Positions 60,062-64,000 of a DNA stretch of 64,000 nt are shown here, one piece after another. The notes under the pieces are model-generated. The model saw only the letters and a program-made list of their open reading frames with translations, had not been told where the DNA came from and made no database searches. A program made the translations under genes and the position numbers. Position 1 is the stretch's first letter. Each line of letters begins with the position of its first letter. The DNA is from Kingdonia uniflora (Eukaryota; Streptophyta; Magnoliopsida; Ranunculales; Circaeasteraceae): NCBI GenBank assembly GCA_014058105.1, contig JACGCM010002657.1, positions 1,116,001 through 1,180,000 on the forward strand, written 5' to 3'.

Positions 60062-60960
60062 CTATTCGCTGGAAGGAACAATAAAAATTAGAGCTGTAGC
60101 CGACCTTTTCTTCAACTCTGCGAATGCCAAATTACACCTGTCATCCCAAACAAATCTAACATCCTTTTGAGTCAAACGAGTCAATGGAGCTGCAATCCGA
60201 GAAAATCCCTCGATGATTCTACGATAATACCCAGCTAAGCCCACAAAACTGTGTATCTCTGTAACATTAGTTTGCTGAACCCAAGCTGCAACGGCCTCAA
60301 CCTTAGAAGGATCTACTGCAATGTCATCCTTGGATACAACGTGTCCAAGAAATTTTACCTCTCTCTGCCAAAAGTCACACTTCTCAAATTTAACAAACAG
60401 CTCATTCTCCCTTAAGGTCTGTAATGCAATCTTCAAGTGTTCTTCATACTCAGCCTCGGTCTTCGAGTAAATGAGAATGTCGTCCACAAACACAATAACG
60501 AATCGGTCTAGATAAGGATGAAAAAAATCTGTTCATCAAATCCATAAAAACTGCAGGAGCAATCGTCAATCCAAACGGCATAACCTGAAACTCGTAGTGC
60601 CCATAATGTGTCCTGAATGCTATCTTAGAAATACCCTCCTTCTTAATTCTCAGCTGATGGTAACCCGATCTAAGATTAATCTTCAAAAAGAACTGAGCTC
60701 CCCGAAGCTGGTTAAACAAGTCCTCGATCTTAGGTAAGGGATACTTATTCTTAATCGTGACTTTGTTCAACTCGCGATAGTCAATGCAAAGACGTATAAA
60801 CCCGTCCTTCTTCTTAGCAAATAATATTGGAGCACCCCACGGTGAAGTACTCGGCCGGATAAACTTCTGATCCATCAACTTAGATATCTGATCATACAAT
60901 TACTTCTGCTTAGTTGATGCCATACGATATGGAGCCTTAGAAATTGGAGCTGTACCAGGT
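60062..60960 (-). pseudogene. Reverse transcriptase relic of element B
   Basis: Two overlapping frames (60899-60450 and 60493-60062) cover the domain, with a frameshift near 60520 in an A/T-rich run. [35 protein letters not shown] and the [10 protein letters not shown] motif are present. The first catalytic Asp ([10 protein letters not shown]) is Asn, codon at 60677-60675. [10 protein letters not shown] keeps the catalytic Asp pair (60490-60479). A TAA-type stop lies near 60900. An Asp-to-Asn change at this metal ligand would abolish polymerisation. Confidence 0.8.
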
Positions 60961-61470
60961 AAAAGATCTATACAAAAATCAGCCTCTCTCGCCGGCGGTA
61001 AACCAGTTATCTTCTAGAAAATATCTTAAAAGTCATATACAATTGGGATAGAACTAACATCGGTACCAGAGGCCTCTAACTTTACGAATGCCAACAAGCC
61101 GTCTCCTGACCGCGCTGGTTCTGAACTAGCAAACACGAATCGCTTCTCCCCAGAGATACAGAAAGTAGCTGACCGTTCAAAATAGCCTAAAGTAACTCAA
61201 TGCGTCGATAACCAATCCATACCCAGGATAATGTCAGACTCCTGCATCGGTAGTACTTACAAGTCTGCTTAAAGGACATGACCACAAACAATTTTTGGAC
61301 AATCTCTATAAATAGGAGAAATGGATACCGAAGTATCGAGAGGTATTCCCACAGAAATCTCATCTAGTAGCAAGTAAGACTCAAATCCCAAAGAATAAAG
61401 AAATATGTATGATATGAATGAATACAATGCACCGGATTTAAAATAAGTCTAGCGGGAGAATAAGAAATAT
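60961..61470 (-). pseudogene. Protease and RT-linker relic of element B
   Basis: The active-site segment near 61450-61420 reads KSGALYSFIS instead of DSGASHSFIS, so the catalytic Asp is replaced. Stops occur before and after it. Linker sequence to reverse transcriptase is recognisable in fragments (for example a [19 protein letters not shown] stretch). Confidence 0.6.
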
Positions 61471-62762
61471 GAATCGTACCTTCTACCACAGGTGGAGCAA
61501 TGCGAGCACCTCACCTCCCAACTGCGTACATCTTGCCCTTCCCATGGCCCTAACCCTGGCCCTGCTGTTGACTCGTATGCTGCTGTCTCTGTCCACCCGG
61601 AGGACCTGGAACAATCTGCCTACCCTGCAGACCCTAAAACTGTTTCTGCTAAAATTCCTGAATCTACTATGGTCGCGGCTGGTGACCAACGGGACCCTAA
61701 AATTGTCGTAATGGCTGAGGACCTCTGTCTAGAATAGGACAAAATCTCTTATAGTGCCCTTCTTCCCTGCAGTTCCAACACTCACCAAAAGCAAACCGTA
61801 GTCCATTAGAAAGTTGTCCTCCCATGGCTCTAGTTGGCGCACCATCGGTAATACTGAACTTTTGCCTTTTCGAACCCAAATTCTCATACTGACTCTAGAC
61901 TGCTTTGCCCTTATTGGATCTCTGAACTTGTCTCACTTGGTTTCTTATGTCCTTGGATTTGCGCTCCTCGACATCGTTCTGTTCTATCGCCAAAGCTTTA
62001 GACAAAACTTCTCTATGCAAACTAGCCCCCAAAGCAATCAAAAATTTCCTAAAGTACAGACAAAAACCCTTCAAAAATTTCATCTTGTGCTACTCCTCGT
62101 CCTGAACAATGATCTGAACATATCGAGAGAGTTCGTTGAATCGCTGATTATACTTAGTAATACTCATATCACCCTGCTCAAGCATGTAGAACTTCGAGAT
62201 ACATGCATCCCTGTAACTCTGGGGACAGTACTTCTCAAAGAGCCATTCCTGAAAGGATGCCTAAAGCACCGGAGTTTCTATGATAGTCTTCTTGGCTATA
62301 TTCCACACGTGATCTGCCTCATCTTGCAAGAGATAAGTAGCAAGAGTCACCCGCTGATCATCCGGACACTTCATCCCATTCAGAATCTTCTCAATGGACT
62401 TAAACCATGTATCTGAGTCAGATGGAACCATCGTGCCTGAAAAAGTTGGATGTTTATACTTCTAAAGATGCTTGAGATAACTGTACTCTCTGACCGCTTG
62501 GCTCTTGGCTTGTTGAATATAGGCGGTGAAACTCTCCATAAACTGCTTCATCTCCGCTGAAACACCGGGAAACTATTAGAGTAGGTAAAATATTAGGCTG
62601 CTCTAGAATCTCCAGAGTCGGATAAACATCCTGAGCAATTAGAACAGATCCCAAACTCTCCTGACTGAGAACTGGTTCATCAGCAAGTGCACCTTTACAA
62701 GTACCTCCACGGCCACGACCTACCGTGCGACCTCTGCATCTGCCTCAGCTACCTCTAGCTAT
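61471..62762 (-). pseudogene. gag relic of element B
   Basis: The expected start codon at 62762-62760 is ATA. A basic Arg/Gly-rich N-terminus follows as in element A, then capsid sequence interrupted by stops and shifts. An intact CCHC knuckle ECWNCREEGHYKRFC lies at 61780-61739, followed by a Gln/Gly-rich tail. Gag would form the particle and bind RNA. Confidence 0.72.
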
Positions 62763-62901
62763 CTATACGAACAAAAAGCATACCTCAGGAAAGGAGAAAA
62801 TACGATAAAATACGTAAAACCAAAAAGGAATCGACCTAACTCCGTCTAGAAAAATAACTCGTCATATAATTTGCAAGAACAGAGATATGAATTAGCCTAT
62901 A

Positions 62902-62913
62902 GCTCTGATACCA
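62902..62913 (-). promoter_or_regulatory. Primer binding site of element B
   Basis: The minus strand reads TGGTATCAGAGC, a perfect complement of initiator Met tRNA, four bases inside the 5' LTR. Confidence 0.88.
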
Positions 62914-62917
62914 AGTC

Positions 62918-64000
62918 TGTCATCCCCCAGATTCTAATAATAGAGCATATCGAAAACCATGTCATCCGGGGCGTTCAGGTCAGGGAATCCAATGATTTAC
63001 CCCCACAAATAACCTTGCTAATAGGAAATAGCTCAATCATTCACTATAGTAAAATCATCAGAGTAAAAAGAATAAAATGAAAGCAATAGAGATATATATA
63101 TATATCAAACTGAAATATCAATACAATATCTTGATAATGTATATCGTCAAAAGCTAAAATCTCATACAAGAAATACTTAAACCAGAACGGATCTATAACT
63201 GTAAACTGGATCCAATACAGCAGAAACCACCTGTAAACCTGTAACTACCCTACCTCTGAAAGGGGCAAAAAGCAAAAGTGAGCAAAACCACGGCTCACTA
63301 ATAACCCAACAATGCTAAAATAACTTATTAATATAACTGGTGCAAAGAGAAAGGAAGAGATGAATGAGATAATGATGTTTAAAAGATACAGTAAGATATA
63401 AGTGGGGAAAGTAGATGAATAGAGATAAGCGAGGGATAGAGATTATGTAATAAATGATACGATGATGTGATGATCTGATGTGATATGGTGTGATATGATA
63501 TGATATGATTCTAGAATGGTCCTAATATGGATGCTTATGATGGGATGACGTCAAGGAACTAGACCTTATAAAAAGTATATTGGGCTGATCAACCGCTAAT
63601 GCATAATATCCTTAAAGTGATCTCAGTTGGATACAATGGGTACGATCAGTAGCAAGCTCGACCACGCTTAGGATTTATCACTTGATGAGAGTGTTTCGGG
63701 CTTTGCAACCCACGAAGCCAACGTCCGAACTTTATTTTACTTATTCCAAGGGATTTAAACCTCACGGAGGATAAGACGGGTACCAAAGGAAACTGTCTCA
63801 TACCATCCCACACTCCCAGATGGGTAGATATAATTGTATCCAGCCCGAACTTCGCCTACTTATTTTAACCCGATGCAGGAATCCTGAATCGTATCGAAGG
63901 TCAGCCGATGTAGAGCTTTGTTATGCATCTGACCCCATTAAGTTAAAAGAATATCAAAACCCACATGGTAAACAGATTCCAAGGATCAAGGCATAACAGC
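62918..64000 (-). repeat. 5' LTR of element B, cut by the window end
   Basis: It begins TGTCATCCCCCAG on the plus strand and aligns with 55605 onward with many small differences. The remaining 1.4 kb lie beyond the window. A TATATATATATATATATC run is at about 63091. Confidence 0.85.

Larger units (their letters stand above)
55605..64000 (-). mobile_element. Element B: Tekay-like Ty3 chromovirus, inactivated, 5' LTR runs off the window
   Basis: It mirrors element A on the other strand: left (3') LTR 55605-58117, polypurine tract, integrase, RNase H, reverse transcriptase, protease, gag, primer binding site and right (5') LTR from 62918. It interrupts the transposon-protein relic; the 5 bp before the left LTR are ACCCT, and the matching duplication would lie beyond 64000. 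It has frameshifts and changed active-site residues in several domains. The first codon of gag is ATA instead of ATG. Confidence 0.88.

Noticed and set aside
61814..62416. Plus-strand 200-codon ORF, one of the longest in the window
   Set aside because: It lies antisense to the gag relic of element B; its Leu/Ser-rich composition is that of an antisense frame.

Overview
This is a stretch of nuclear DNA from a flowering plant, most likely a eudicot. It is AT-rich and sparse in genes. The evidence is chromovirus (Tekay-like) and Athila-like Ty3 retrotransposons primed from initiator-methionine tRNA, a PIF/Harbinger DNA transposon, a tRNA-derived SINE with target-site duplications, broken genes of the putative plant transposon protein class, and fragments of plant genes with GT-AG introns. 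I cannot name the species. There are no bacterial operons, rRNA genes, true tRNA genes or CRISPR arrays. Almost every coding trace is a relic, and no intact host gene could be proven.

Layout. 1-2.2 kb: a broken transposon-protein gene, then a minus-strand fragment of a WEE1-like kinase gene that keeps two introns, next to a hAT-like end with a poly(C) run. 3.8-4.5 kb: one exon-like ORF and a SINE. 4.9-12.1 kb: a PIF/Harbinger fragment cut by an Athila-like element on the minus strand (LTR at 5.8-8.0 kb, then integrase, RNase H, reverse transcriptase, protease and the end of gag up to 12.1 kb). 12.1-24.7 kb: possible host exons separated by a LINE relic, a very young GC-rich non-autonomous LTR element (14423-18960, two identical 810-bp LTRs) and an old minus-strand Tekay LTR ending at 24407. 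26-27.1 kb: an Athila-related LTR remnant. 27980-37873: a complete-length but inactivated Tekay-like element on the plus strand (element A). 37.9-46.8 kb: mostly anonymous AT-rich DNA with a broken aldo-keto reductase exon. 46826-51204: the 3' end of a second Tekay-like element (C). 51.3-55.6 kb: degraded transposon-type ORFs. 55605 to the window edge: a third Tekay-like element (B) on the minus strand, whose 5' LTR runs off the end.

The elements are nested. The Athila-like element lies in the PIF element, the GC-rich element lies in the LINE, element A lies at the start of an apparent host intron, and element B lies inside a transposon-protein gene. The most noteworthy items are the GC-rich element (perfect LTR identity, intact 5-bp target duplication, no recognisable gag or pol), the WEE1 fragment beside a transposon end, and arrays of TTCGAA palindromes shared by the Tekay-like LTRs. 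The autonomous elements here look dead: they carry internal stops, lost catalytic or zinc residues and frameshifts. I saw no wholly new system; the GC-rich element is the best candidate for an undescribed family.
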